NCBI RefSeq assembly: GCF_015529805.1
Contig: NZ_CP064654.1
Span: forward strand, 1,984,001 to 2,048,000
Reading direction: 5' to 3'
Source of the DNA: Qipengyuania soli
GTDB taxonomy: Bacteria; Pseudomonadota; Alphaproteobacteria; Sphingomonadales; Sphingomonadaceae
Length of the DNA: 64,000 bases
The notes below the pieces were generated by a model, which searched no databases, was not told where the DNA came from, and saw nothing but the letters and a program-made list of their open reading frames with translations. A program made the translations under genes and the position numbers. Shown piece after piece: positions 25,580-34,231 of this stretch (its first letter is position 1; each line of letters starts with the position of its first letter).

Positions 25580-28515
25580 ATGCCGAAGTCAAAGGGCTTC
25601 GCTCTTTCCTTCGCCAACTCAGGTGCCTTCTCGCGCTCGGCCTGTGGTGCATGTTTAATTGCTTGGACGTGGGCCGCGCGGACGCCTTTTGCCGCCGCCT
25701 GCCCAAGCCGCTCGGTTACTTCCGCTGCAGAAGATTTCTCACCCAGATTGGCGGAAATACCTCGCCCGACCTTTTCCCGGCTGTCGACGATCAGTTTAAG
25801 CTCGTCTCGCACCCGCGTAATCGTGACGAGGAAGTTGCGCTGCGAAAGCAGTCGCCGCTCGCGGCTGTCGAGTACGGCGATGCCTTTATCTGCCGTTAGA
25901 CCCTGCGCCATGTGGGCGTTGAGCGCGTAGGCGAGGTCGATCCGCTTCAACATCGGGTCGTTCTTCTTCAGTCTATGCTCCATGCCGCTGGAGGTCGTGA
26001 CCGTCACCACGCCTCTATCGATTGCGGTTACCGTTGCGCGATCCGCGTTTGTCATGCCGCGCTGATGGTCGCTTGCTGTCCACCGGATTGCGTCGCCGGT
26101 GTAGATATCCAAGCCTTTCGTCTCGAACAGCTGCAACGCCTGGTCGCTGCCCTTGGCAGAAAACTTTGACGGAACAAATCGACGCAAGCGGCCTAGCTCG
26201 TCGCGAAGCATGACCACGCCCTTGCCTATGTCGATAGCCATCACCTCGTGGCTGCCACGCCCTAAACAGTGCCGCGATTGTCGGCTCGCCACTTCGAGCA
26301 CCATGCCGGTTTGATAATTGCGTGCGTAGCGTAACTCCTCGCGGGTTGCATTCACGCGCGAGAGAACGGTCAACCTCGTTTTTGCTGGTCCGATTTCGCC
26401 ATTTGCGGCGAGACCGGTTTGGACGGTCTCGTTGATCTCCGAGCGCAAACGACGGCCAGCCGCAAAGATCGATGTGCGCTCGCGGTCTGCTGGCGGCAGC
26501 GACAGCCACCGTTCGGCCGCAACTATCGCGCTGTTCTCCTGCACCTCGACAATGTGGTCCTTGAGATGTTCGAGGGCCTCGTTTGACTTGCCCGACTGCG
26601 CTGCCTGTTGCGCTTTAATCAGGGTGTCAGAGCGGGCGCGAAGATTCTGGTCCATTCGCGCCGTATCTGTCCCGGCACGCTGCGCCAGAGAAAAGGGCTT
26701 GCCCGCTTCGACAGCACCCAGTTGTTTCTCGTCACCCATCAGCACGAGGCGATCGACCTGTAGCAGATTGGCGATCCGAATAAGGCGATCCTGGTCATGC
26801 GTGGAGACCGTTGAGGCTTCATCGAGGACAAGGACAGTGTCGCGATACTCTTCGCGCGCAGCGGCGATCTCGGCCTTTCCAGCGGAGCCATCCAGCAACT
26901 TTCGATGTCCACCGAGAAAGCGATGCAACGTCATCGATGGAATGCCGGTGTCCTTCTCCAGCATACGGACCAAGGTGTTCTGGACACCCAAGCCAACGAC
27001 CCTCTTGCCTTGTTCTTCCAGAAGCTGGTTGACCGGCCGTAGCACGCTCGATTTGCCCGCCCCTGCAACACCCTGAACGGCTACGACGCGATTGTTTGAA
27101 GACAGGATCAACCGGCCCGCCGCTTCCTGACCGAAGTTGAGTTTCATCCCGTAATTGATGGCTGCCGAAGCTTGCAGGAACTGTCCAGCGGTCTTCGCGT
27201 CGAGGATCGGATGAACTACGCCTTTTCCCTTCTCGATCTCCGCCAGCATGCGGGTCTCTAGCGCCAATGCATTGGATGTTGTCAGCCACCCTTTCTGCAC
27301 GCCTCGCCCGCGCATCAGCGCGCCCTGCTGGGCGAGTTGGCCAATACGCTTCTCGACTAAATTCATCGTCGTCGGCAGGCCAAAATCGAGCGCGGCCTTG
27401 GCTAAATCGGTAGCGGTAAAGGCCGCCTCTCGCTCAGAAAGGTGCCGCACCGCCGATGCGACCGCATGGGCCGTTGCAATCTCTTCGCGGCTTTTCAGAT
27501 GCAGCCGCTTGGGTATGAGCGGATCGCCCTCCTTGATGCCCATTCGCTCGGCGAGGCTGGCGATCATGGCCTTGCCTCTTTCGAGCAAGGTGGGGCGATC
27601 ATTCGCCCGCTTTGCAGCCGCTATAGTCAGCTTATGCGAGCGCAGCCTGGCATCGCGCACCATGCCCTCGAGGCCGAGCCCCTGATGCCAAGCCTGTCCT
27701 TCCCATTTAGCCATCAAGGCACCGCGATCGACATCGCTTTGCTTGGCCTCGCGGGTCGACAGCGTCGCCACCAAACCCGCTTCGAGGCCACCGCCACGCC
27801 GGGCTTCGAGCACCTCCTGCCGCCGCGTCGAAAAGGCCATCACCGCATCTCGGTCGATGCCCTTGGCCTCGAAGTTTCCGTGCTTTCCGAGTTCACCGAT
27901 CCGGTAGCCAAGTTTCTCGACCTCGATCCGGAAGCGCGCCATGGTCATTGCATTGAGCAACGTGTTGCGCTGCCACAGCTTGTCATTGCGTAGCGCCCTC
28001 CACTTCCCGTCCTTGTCCTGCGTCATGTTGGCGACGACCGCGTGGAAGTGCAGGTTCGGTTCCTGATTGCGGTTGGTGTCGTGCTGGTACAGAGCAACAG
28101 TCAGGTTGTCGCTGGTATGCAGCCGCTCTTTCCCGCCCTTTTCGATACGGTACTGCGCGGCGTTGTTCTCCGCCCACTGGAGCGTTTCGACAACCGCTGA
28201 CCGGTAGGCGTCGATGATCCGCTGATCCTTGCCGACGAGTGCCAGGAGCGACCAGCTCTTGGGCAGAGAAAAGGTCAGGTCCGTGCCTGCCCGGTGATAC
28301 TGAGCTTCGTGCCCGATGCGCTCGCCAGTGGGCAACTCGCCGCGCAGGATGGCCTCGAACGCCTTGGCGTCGACCGTGCCGGAAAGACCCAGCCGTTCGG
28401 CACCCTTCCCGATCCATCTACCCGATCGATCGGCGTCTGCCTTGGTATAGTAATTGTCCTTGGCGAAGTAGTTGGCAGCCCCGCCAGCCGAACGCACATT
28501 GGCCACCGACAACAT
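25576..28515 (-). CDS. MobF-family conjugative relaxase (TraA/TrwC-like)
   Basis: The 979-residue protein nicks oriT and unwinds DNA for transfer. The N-terminal HUH nuclease has a tyrosine pair (Y22-Y23) and the metal histidines H145, H156 and H158 in E-P-N-L-H-F-H. The segment G-R-W-I-G-K-G-A-E-R-L-G-L is the MobF signature. The C-terminal helicase has Walker A G-V-A-G-A-G-K-S-S (about 480) and V-L-V-L-D-E-A-S-T-V. Length is near that of complete MobF proteins. It lies 3 bases downstream of its accessory gene. A coupling protein and pilus genes are absent. Confidence 0.95.
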   Translation of the reverse strand: MLSVANVRSAGGAANYFAKDNYYTKADADRSGRWIGKGAERLGLSGTVDAKAFEAILRGELPTGERIGHEAQYHRAGTDLTFSLPKSWSLLALVGKDQRIIDAYRSAVVETLQWAENNAAQYRIEKGGKERLHTSDNLTVALYQHDTNRNQEPNLHFHAVVANMTQDKDGKWRALRNDKLWQRNTLLNAMTMARFRIEVEKLGYRIGELGKHGNFEAKGIDRDAVMAFSTRRQEVLEARRGGGLEAGLVATLSTREAKQSDVDRGALMAKWEGQAWHQGLGLEGMVRDARLRSHKLTIAAAKRANDRPTLLERGKAMIASLAERMGIKEGDPLIPKRLHLKSREEIATAHAVASAVRHLSEREAAFTATDLAKAALDFGLPTTMNLVEKRIGQLAQQGALMRGRGVQKGWLTTSNALALETRMLAEIEKGKGVVHPILDAKTAGQFLQASAAINYGMKLNFGQEAAGRLILSSNNRVVAVQGVAGAGKSSVLRPVNQLLEEQGKRVVGLGVQNTLVRMLEKDTGIPSMTLHRFLGGHRKLLDGSAGKAEIAAAREEYRDTVLVLDEASTVSTHDQDRLIRIANLLQVDRLVLMGDEKQLGAVEAGKPFSLAQRAGTDTARMDQNLRARSDTLIKAQQAAQSGKSNEALEHLKDHIVEVQENSAIVAAERWLSLPPADRERTSIFAAGRRLRSEINETVQTGLAANGEIGPAKTRLTVLSRVNATREELRYARNYQTGMVLEVASRQSRHCLGRGSHEVMAIDIGKGVVMLRDELGRLRRFVPSKFSAKGSDQALQLFETKGLDIYTGDAIRWTASDHQRGMTNADRATVTAIDRGVVTVTTSSGMEHRLKKNDPMLKRIDLAYALNAHMAQGLTADKGIAVLDSRERRLLSQRNFLVTITRVRDELKLIVDSREKVGRGISANLGEKSSAAEVTERLGQAAAKGVRAAHVQAIKHAPQAEREKAPELAKERAKPFDFGI

Positions 28516-28518
28516 CGC

Positions 28519-28881
28519 TCAGCGCCCCTCGGGCTTGAAGGCTTTGCGTTCGCGATACTCCCGGATGCGTCGTTGGTAGGCTATCACCACGCGGTCGCGC
28601 AGTTCCTTGTCCTTGTGGGTGCGAAGCCAGCCATCGAGCGCGATCTTGGTGAACAGCAGATCGGCCAGAACCTGATCGCGGAACGCCTCATCCTGAGGTT
28701 CCTGAAGGGCCTCGATGACTGTGAGTTTCAGCCACTGGCTGACGCTCATATGCGCTGCATCAGCAGCGGCTTTCACGAGGGCATGGAGGTCTTCGTCGAC
28801 ATAGCATTGGAGGGCAAACCGCACGGCGTCACCTGACGTTTGGCCGCCCCCGCCGGCCCGATGACCCCTCTGAATTGACAT
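28519..28881 (-). CDS. Relaxosome accessory protein candidate
   Basis: The 120-residue protein lies immediately upstream of the relaxase with a 3-base gap. Residues 18-60 (V-R-F-A-L-Q-C-Y-V-D-E-D-L-H-A-L-V-K-A-A, then M-S-V-S-Q-W-L-K) resemble a ribbon-helix-helix DNA-binding segment. The C-terminal half is a charged helical region (R-R-I-R-E-Y-R-E-R-K). Such proteins (TraM, MobC and TrwA types) bind oriT and help the relaxase. The family is not certain from sequence; position and composition drive this call. Confidence 0.7.
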   Translation of the reverse strand: MSIQRGHRAGGGGQTSGDAVRFALQCYVDEDLHALVKAAADAAHMSVSQWLKLTVIEALQEPQDEAFRDQVLADLLFTKIALDGWLRTHKDKELRDRVVIAYQRRIREYRERKAFKPEGR

Positions 28882-28994
28882 CAGTTTACGGCAGCGGCAA
28901 CCCTGTAGGAAAACGCTATTTTCTGATTTAAAATTAGGTGCTTACCGACAGGCAACTCGTAAGCGAGTTGCGACTCCCAAACTGACATCAAATG
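28875..28994. other. Candidate origin of transfer (oriT)
   Basis: The intergenic region next to the mob genes is AT-richer than its surroundings. It holds a perfect 8-base inverted repeat (G-C-A-A-C-T-C-G, loop T-A-A-G) at 28952-28971. T-G-A-C-A-T-C-A occurs on both sides of it (near 28876 and 28983), with T-G-A-C-A-T-T just after the second copy. Inverted repeats and short iterons beside a MobF relaxase are what an oriT looks like, but no nick consensus could be confirmed. Confidence 0.45.
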
Positions 28995-29208
28995 ACATTA
29001 GGTGGCGACAGACACCGAAATGCCGGCGAAGCCCGCAGAAATGCTCGTATCCCAAACACCGGAATTCCGGGTACGGTGTGCAATCAAATTTCCCATTTTC
29101 CAGGCCCGTAACCAGTCGTTGGACCATTTTGTGCTCAGCGCGCTTGGCAGCCTTACCTAAAGGATTTCTGCGCCTCCGCGGCGCAGAAGCGAAAGGGTCA
29201 AAGGCCAT
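28942..29208 (-). CDS. Doubtful small ORF
   Basis: An 88-codon open frame begins just past a terminator-like hairpin and overlaps the candidate oriT repeat at its 3' end. It is Arg- and Cys-rich (A-P-R-R-R-R-N-P-L-G-K-A-A-K-R-A-E-H-K) and matches nothing I recognise. It may be noise or a small element gene. Confidence 0.22.
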   Translation of the reverse strand: MAFDPFASAPRRRRNPLGKAAKRAEHKMVQRLVTGLENGKFDCTPYPEFRCLGYEHFCGLRRHFGVCRHLMSFDVSLGVATRLRVACR

Positions 29209-29420
29209 ACCCGTGCATGGAAAAAGGCCCCGCTGGATCGTGCCAGCGAGGCCTTCGAGAGCATCAGGTCGCGGTTTCGACAGCCGGCCATGGCGACACC
29301 AATTTCTTTCGCCTTGGCGAGTAAATCGACTTTGTCTGCGATGATCTCGCAGCCGTAGCGAGTCTGCCCTTCAGCACCGGTCCAGCGGCTGTGGTGGATG
29401 CGGCCCGTCACCATGTTCAT
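29157..29420 (-). pseudogene. Truncated ssb-like remnant
   Basis: The frame encodes G-R-I-H-H-S-R-W, then R-Y-G-C-E-I-I-A-D-K-V-D-L-L, which is the last beta-strand region of an SSB OB fold. Upstream codons in the same frame (A-E-H-V-S-K-G-H) extend the match a little but the first half of the fold is missing. The end of the frame runs through a terminator-like hairpin. Plasmids and conjugative elements often carry an ssb gene, so this is probably a decayed one. Confidence 0.45.
29221..29253 (-). terminator. Rho-independent terminator
   Basis: On the minus strand an 11-base stem (G-G-C-C-T-C-G-C-T-G-G with C-C-A-G-C-G-G-G-G-C-C, one G-T pair, loop of 6) is followed by five T. It lies inside the end of the ssb-like remnant and would stop minus-strand transcripts before the mob genes. 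Confidence 0.7.
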
Positions 29421-29545
29421 ATGGCCCTTTGATACATGCTCGGCGACGCATTTCCCAGTGCTGTTGAATGAAGTGATCTGGCTTCATGCAGTCCCGACAG
29501 GCGCTAACCTTCACCATTCTTGAAACTGAGTGTCGAGGCGATGTT

Positions 29546-30397
29546 CTAGTAAGGCAGCGGACCTTCACAGATGAATTCGCGCAGGTGCTCCAACCGCTCC
29601 GGCAGACTCGGATCGTAGGCTCGATCGAAAGAGAAATCGGCTTGGTCGTCACTCCAAATATTCTGATGCTTGCCGCCCACGAAACGGATCAGCGAGACCG
29701 CACCCCAACGTGAACCGTAGGGGCCGTGGGGAATAGTTGGCGGTCTCCAGAAATAGGCGTCTGGATGCATCGTGCCGGGCGGCCCTGTGAGCGAGCCAGC
29801 AATCATGTAGCATTCTTCAACAACCGGGTGGCTTTCCTGCGGCACCTTGCCTGTTGGCGACTCGGATTGTGGGAGAATCAATGAAGGGAGCGTGCGTTCG
29901 CCGGTCTCCGAATCGGTCCGCAGATCCTTTCGCGAGATTCACAGATGGCGCAGATTGGGGTCATTGAGCGTCATGTCCCAAGCCATCTGCCGCGTCCTGA
30001 GATGCGGGATCGCACGCGCCGTGTCGCAGTTGCCCATATCTCCGACGAGAACGGGTTCGCGATTGTAGAATGCAATCAAGACGCAGCCGTTCTTGCTCTC
30101 CATGCTGTTGCGATTCCACCCGGCAGGCAGGAAGGCATAGCTGTCCGCTTCATACAGTTCGCCATCCATTTCCAGTGATCCATCGAGAACGAAGAATTCC
30201 TCATCTGCCAGAATCTGCTCCGGCCCCAAGCGCGACCAGCCAGAAGGATAGCGCATCAATGCACTGCAAGCCCCACTTTCAGGGTTACGGCTGAGCATCT
30301 TATACTCGGCATCGGGTCGTGCGAGCCCAGCCCCAATGCGTTGCCATGGGAGCATTTGCGACTGCACAAACTCGATATGCTCACGACGGTCCATCAC
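29546..30397 (-). pseudogene. Cupin protein (DUF4437-like) split by an in-frame TGA
   Basis: The frame encodes a 284-codon bicupin. The N-terminal half (30397 to 29942) has P-S-G-W-S-R-L-G-P-E-Q-I-L-A-D-E-E-F-F-V-L-D-G-S-L. After a TGA at 29939-29941 the same frame continues as I-S-R-K-D-L-R-T-D, then H-P-V-V-E-E-C-Y-M-I-A-G-S-L, the second cupin. There is no frame shift. A single base change (CGA or TGG to TGA) would explain it. Either the gene is inactivated or the 151-residue first half still folds. Bicupins of this type are small metal-binding enzymes of unknown substrate. Confidence 0.7.
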
Positions 30398-30429
30398 GAT
30401 TATTAGAAAACGAACTCGATCGTCGAGCC

Positions 30430-30443
30430 TTGACCAAGATCAA
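30430..30443. promoter_or_regulatory. FNR/DNR-type box between the cupin and acyl-CoA dehydrogenase genes
   Basis: T-T-G-A-C-C-A-A-G-A-T-C-A-A matches the TTGA-N6-TCAA consensus exactly. Its centre is 73 bases ahead of the acyl-CoA dehydrogenase ATG. If it acts at -41.5, transcription would start near 30478, with a weak T-C-T-A-T-C -10 element. It could also serve the divergent cupin gene. Confidence 0.65.
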
Positions 30444-30509
30444 TTCAAATCGGCCATCTGAGTCTATCCCTGTGCTTCCGAAAAATACTTCCGCAGACCA
30501 ACCCGAGCC

Positions 30510-31772
30510 ATGGATTTCAGCCTTTCCGAGAATCAGTCCCTTTGGCGCGATCGCGTGCGAGGCTTCATGGACGCGCATGTTTATCGAGCAGAGGAGGTAT
30601 ACCGATCCCAGCTGGGCGAGTGCGGAGACGAGCGCTGGCAGGTGCCGCCAATCATCGAGGGGCTGAAAGCACGCGCCTACTCCGAGGGTCTATGGAATCT
30701 CTTCCTGCCGCCCAGCGAGCACGACGAGGACGACTATCGCGGAGCCGGACTCAGCAATCTGGACTACGCACTGTGTGCAGAAGAAATGGGGCGGGTCGGC
30801 TTTGCTTCGGAAGCGTTCAACTGTTCGGCACCTGACACCGGCAATATGGAGGTTCTGCACCGCTACGGAACGCAGGAGCAAAAGGCGCAATGGCTGAGGC
30901 CGCTGCTTGATGGAGAGATCCGTTCTGCCTTCCTGATGACCGAACCCGATGTCGCATCTTCCGATGCGACCAATATCCAGACCTCGATCCGCCGCGAGGG
31001 GAAAGAATATGTCATCAACGGGCGTAAATGGTGGTCGTCTGGCGTTGGCGATCCGCGCTGCAAGGTGGCGATTGTCATGGGCAAGACCGTCCCGGACGCG
31101 AATGCGCACCAGCAGCAATCGCAAATCCTTGTTCCGCTCGACACGCCCGGAGTAGAGGTCGTGCGGATGCTGCCGGTCTTCGGTTATGATGGAGCTCCAC
31201 ACGGCCATGGCGAGGTGGTGCTACGCGATGTCCGGGTTCCTGCCAGCAATATCATACTCGGAGAGGGTCGCGGGTTTGAAATCGCGCAAGGCAGGCTCGG
31301 TCCCGGCCGAATTCATCATTGCATGCGCGCTATCGGTGCCGCCGAGCGTGCCATAGAGAAAATGGCAGAGAGGCTTCAATCGCGGGTCGCGTTCGGCAAG
31401 CGATTGTCCGAACAATCGGTGTGGGAGCAACGCCTGGGCGAAGCGCGGCTCGATATCGAGATGGCACGGCTCCTGTGCCTCAAGGCCGCCGACATGATGG
31501 ACAAAGCAGGCAACAAGGCGGCCAAACTGGAGATCGCCCTGATCAAGGTCGCCGCGCCGCGGACCGCGCTGCGCGTTCTCGATCATGCAATGCAAGCCCA
31601 TGGTGCAGGAGGACTCTCGGATGATTTCGGCCTGGCCGAAGTCTATGCCGGTATGCGCGCGTTGCGGATCGCAGATGGTCCCGACGAGGTGCACTTGCGA
31701 TCGATTGCCCGGATGGAATTCGGGAAATTCAGGGACCGTATGGCCGACTGGCGAGAACGCAGGGGCTCATGA
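30510..31772 (+). CDS. Acyl-CoA dehydrogenase
   Basis: The 420-residue FAD flavoenzyme has the standard acyl-CoA dehydrogenase layout: an N-terminal helical domain, the middle flavin-binding segment [12 protein letters not shown], and a C-terminal helical bundle with [12 protein letters not shown]. It resembles the ACAD10/11 group, often active on longer or substituted acyl-CoAs. It leads an operon with pdxH and mobA behind a perfect TTGA-N6-TCAA box. Why an oxidative acyl-CoA enzyme travels with nitrate respiration is unknown; nitrate could serve as the terminal acceptor. Confidence 0.9.
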   Translation: MDFSLSENQSLWRDRVRGFMDAHVYRAEEVYRSQLGECGDERWQVPPIIEGLKARAYSEGLWNLFLPPSEHDEDDYRGAGLSNLDYALCAEEMGRVGFASEAFNCSAPDTGNMEVLHRYGTQEQKAQWLRPLLDGEIRSAFLMTEPDVASSDATNIQTSIRREGKEYVINGRKWWSSGVGDPRCKVAIVMGKTVPDANAHQQQSQILVPLDTPGVEVVRMLPVFGYDGAPHGHGEVVLRDVRVPASNIILGEGRGFEIAQGRLGPGRIHHCMRAIGAAERAIEKMAERLQSRVAFGKRLSEQSVWEQRLGEARLDIEMARLLCLKAADMMDKAGNKAAKLEIALIKVAAPRTALRVLDHAMQAHGAGGLSDDFGLAEVYAGMRALRIADGPDEVHLRSIARMEFGKFRDRMADWRERRGS

Positions 31773-32362
31773 ACGGCCTTTCCGACGATCCGCATGAACT
31801 TTTCGGATCTTGGTATGCAAAAGCGTCCCGACATCCCGAAATTGCCGATGCGAGTGCGGTCAATCTTGCAACGGCAAGCAAGAATGCCATTCCATCGAAC
31901 CGCATGGTCCTGCTCAAAGGGCACGACGCATCGGGCTTTGTGATTTACACCAATCTTGGCAGTCGCAAGGCCAACGAGTTGACAGCCAATCCCCATGCCG
32001 CCCTCTGCTTTCATTGGGCTCCGCTGCGCCTTCAGGTCCGGATCGAGGGATCAGTCCAGCCAGTTAGCGATGAGGAAGCCAACGCCTATTTCGCCTCAAG
32101 ACCGCTCGCCAGCAGGATCGGCGCATGGGCGTCGAAGCAATCAGTCCCTCTTGAGAGTCGCAGGAAACTGATTGCACGTATTGCGCGATTCACATCTTCC
32201 TTTGCCCTGAAAGATCCGGGCCGCCCGCCGTTCTGGTCAGGTTTCAGGATCGCGCCTCGTCGCTTTGAGTTCTGGACCGAAGGGGAATACCGGGTGCACG
32301 ACCGCGTAGTATTCGAAAAGCAAGACAATGATCGTTGGGAACGCTATTTACTCTACCCGTGA
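31769..32362 (+). CDS. pdxH: Pyridoxamine 5'-phosphate oxidase
   Basis: The 197-residue FMN enzyme oxidises pyridoxamine or pyridoxine phosphate to PLP. Landmarks: [12 protein letters not shown] for the FMN site, [23 protein letters not shown] and the C-terminal [13 protein letters not shown] in slightly varied form. It overlaps the dehydrogenase stop by four bases and the mobA start by four (GTGA). PLP is not obviously needed for nitrate respiration, so its presence in the cargo is unexplained. The enzyme needs oxygen, which fits poorly with an anaerobic regulon. Confidence 0.9.
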   Translation: MNGLSDDPHELFGSWYAKASRHPEIADASAVNLATASKNAIPSNRMVLLKGHDASGFVIYTNLGSRKANELTANPHAALCFHWAPLRLQVRIEGSVQPVSDEEANAYFASRPLASRIGAWASKQSVPLESRRKLIARIARFTSSFALKDPGRPPFWSGFRIAPRRFEFWTEGEYRVHDRVVFEKQDNDRWERYLLYP

Positions 32363-32952
32363 CCGATGCAACGCCAGCGATAGTAATTGCCGCCGGTGGC
32401 GAAGGACGCCGCATGGGCGGCAGCAAACCGGCTCAAACACTCGCCGGGAAATCTCTTCTTGATCATGCCTTGCATTGGGCAAGCAAGCATTCTGATCTGA
32501 TCGCTGTTGCTGTTCGCGATTCCGATCAGCTTGATCTCACCTCGATTCCGATACTGGTTGATGCAGCGGCAGACCTTGGTCCGATCAGCGCCTTGAAGAG
32601 TGCCTTCGGTTTCGCTGAAGAGCATAATCGTGACCAAGTCCTGCTGATCGGATGCGATTTGCCGTTCCTGCCATCCGATCTCGCGGAACGACTTGCGCGG
32701 GGAATTGGCTCGCAATCCTGCGCCATGCCAGTGAGCAAAGGGCGCGATCATCCAATGACCGCCTTGTGGAGGGTCGAGTGCGCCGCTTTGGATGCCTTCG
32801 TTGCAACGGGAGGGCGTTCGATCTGGCGCTTCGCGGAATGCGTCGGGGTTAAGCGTGTCGATTGGCCAGCGGACCAAGGCATCGATCCCTTCACCAATAT
32901 CAACGACCTTGAAATGCTCGCACGAGCAGAGAGCAAGCTCCGGCAGTCATAA
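32359..32952 (+). CDS. mobA: MobA, molybdenum cofactor guanylyltransferase
   Basis: The 197-residue nucleotidyltransferase attaches GMP to molybdopterin to make the MGD form used by nitrate reductase. It opens I-V-I-A-A-G-G-E-G-R-R-M-G-G, the GTP-binding signature, followed by K-P-A-Q-T-L-A-G-K-S-L-L-D. The middle shows V-L-L-I-G-C-D-L-P-F-L and the end F-T-N-I-N-D-L-E. GTG 32359 overlaps the pdxH stop and gives the correct N-terminus; an upstream in-frame TTG is less likely. Confidence 0.9.
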   Translation: MTDATPAIVIAAGGEGRRMGGSKPAQTLAGKSLLDHALHWASKHSDLIAVAVRDSDQLDLTSIPILVDAAADLGPISALKSAFGFAEEHNRDQVLLIGCDLPFLPSDLAERLARGIGSQSCAMPVSKGRDHPMTALWRVECAALDAFVATGGRSIWRFAECVGVKRVDWPADQGIDPFTNINDLEMLARAESKLRQS

Positions 32953-32995
32953 TGTCTGGGAAGAAGCGCGTGGTTGCTGCCGCCCCTACGATCGT

Positions 32996-34201
32996 TCAGC
33001 CCGTCTTGCGCGGACGCAAAAGCAGGGGGCCGTAAAGCACCGCAAACCCGCCAAAGGCGGCGATCCAGGCTGCCCCCGAGATGGTATGTAGCAGCTGCGC
33101 CTGAGCGGGCCAGACCCCCGCGGCGAACCTGGCTGCTACTGCCAAAACAACCGCGACGTAAATAGCTATAGTCCCTCCCCCAGCAGTCAGCTCCCGCCCG
33201 GTGTGACCAAGCGTTGCGCGGGTCATCACGGCTAAGGTCATGAGGCCGATACCTCCTGCCATCCAGATGTGTTGCGCCGTCCCCGCTCCTGCGAAACCGT
33301 AGCCAAAAGTTTCGGCTGCGCCAGCCAATGCGCCGAGCGGTATGAAGAAGTAGCCGGCGTGCAAGACAAAGACGAGCGGCTCCGCTCCTGTCCGATCCCC
33401 GGCCCAGCGCATAAGCCTAACAAGGTGGAGCACACCGGCAATCGCGAGAAACACGGCTGTGACTAGTGCATCCGGTTTGACCAGCCAACACAAGACGGCA
33501 GCCAGCAAGCCAGCCAGTGCGATCTTGTCGAAGACCTGCATCGGCGGGACGGGCAATCGTTCCTCCCCTTGTTTCACCAGCCAGTTGCGCGTGAAAGAGG
33601 GAACGATGCGGCCCCCGATAAGAGAGATCATCAACACCGCGGCGCCTAGTCCAAGACGCAGCCCGTAGCCCTGCGCAGCAAAGGTCCCTTTCGCAAATTC
33701 CCAGTGGAACAGTCCATTCGCAAGACAGAACACGACGAGCAATGCCACCACCGGCAGGTTGCGCCAGTTTTTCCCGACGACAATCTCCCGGCCTAGGAGC
33801 CCAGCTAATACGAGGAGCATGGCAAGATCGGCAGAGGCGACCGCGATCGGATCGAGATAATGCGAAACGGAAACTGCCAAGCGGCCCCCAATCCACAGCA
33901 CCACAAGTCCGCCCAGCGCCCATCCGGTGACTGGTAATCGCCCGGTCCAATTGGGAACCGCCGTCAACAGGAACCCGGCAATAATCGCGCCCAAATAGCC
34001 GAACAGGAATTCATGGGCGTGCCAGCTCACCGGATCGAACACCGTGGGCAGCGCAAGTCGCCCGGAGAGCATAGCAATCCAGAGGATCATCGCCGCCGCG
34101 GCCCATATCGCTCCCAGCAGAAAGAATGGGCGGAAGCCAAAGCTCAGCACAGCTGGACCCTGCCATGCGCGATGCCGCTCCATAGTCCTTAATGTCACCA
34201 T
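32996..34201 (-). CDS. nnrS: NnrS family haem-copper membrane protein
   Basis: The 401-residue protein has about 12 membrane helices and belongs to NnrS, which protects cells from nitric oxide and is controlled by NO or anaerobiosis in denitrifiers. It starts with the family pattern G-P-A-V-L-S-F-G-F-R-P-F-F-L and has W-H-A-H-E-F-L-F-G-Y in the second helix and G-H-T-G-R-E-L near the end; these histidines likely bind metal. G-G-G-A-G lies eight bases before ATG 34201. It is the last gene after moeA on the same strand, 30 bases away, and probably shares the transcript. Confidence 0.9.
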   Translation of the reverse strand: MVTLRTMERHRAWQGPAVLSFGFRPFFLLGAIWAAAAMILWIAMLSGRLALPTVFDPVSWHAHEFLFGYLGAIIAGFLLTAVPNWTGRLPVTGWALGGLVVLWIGGRLAVSVSHYLDPIAVASADLAMLLVLAGLLGREIVVGKNWRNLPVVALLVVFCLANGLFHWEFAKGTFAAQGYGLRLGLGAAVLMISLIGGRIVPSFTRNWLVKQGEERLPVPPMQVFDKIALAGLLAAVLCWLVKPDALVTAVFLAIAGVLHLVRLMRWAGDRTGAEPLVFVLHAGYFFIPLGALAGAAETFGYGFAGAGTAQHIWMAGGIGLMTLAVMTRATLGHTGRELTAGGGTIAIYVAVVLAVAARFAAGVWPAQAQLLHTISGAAWIAAFGGFAVLYGPLLLRPRKTG

Positions 34202-34231
34202 TGCTATGCTCCCAGTGGCATCAAACTAAGG

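Noticed and set aside
29939-29941. TGA in the cupin gene as a selenocysteine codon
   Set aside because: There is no selenocysteine insertion hairpin that I can see just downstream, the position is in a loop between two cupin domains, and no selenium genes are in the window.
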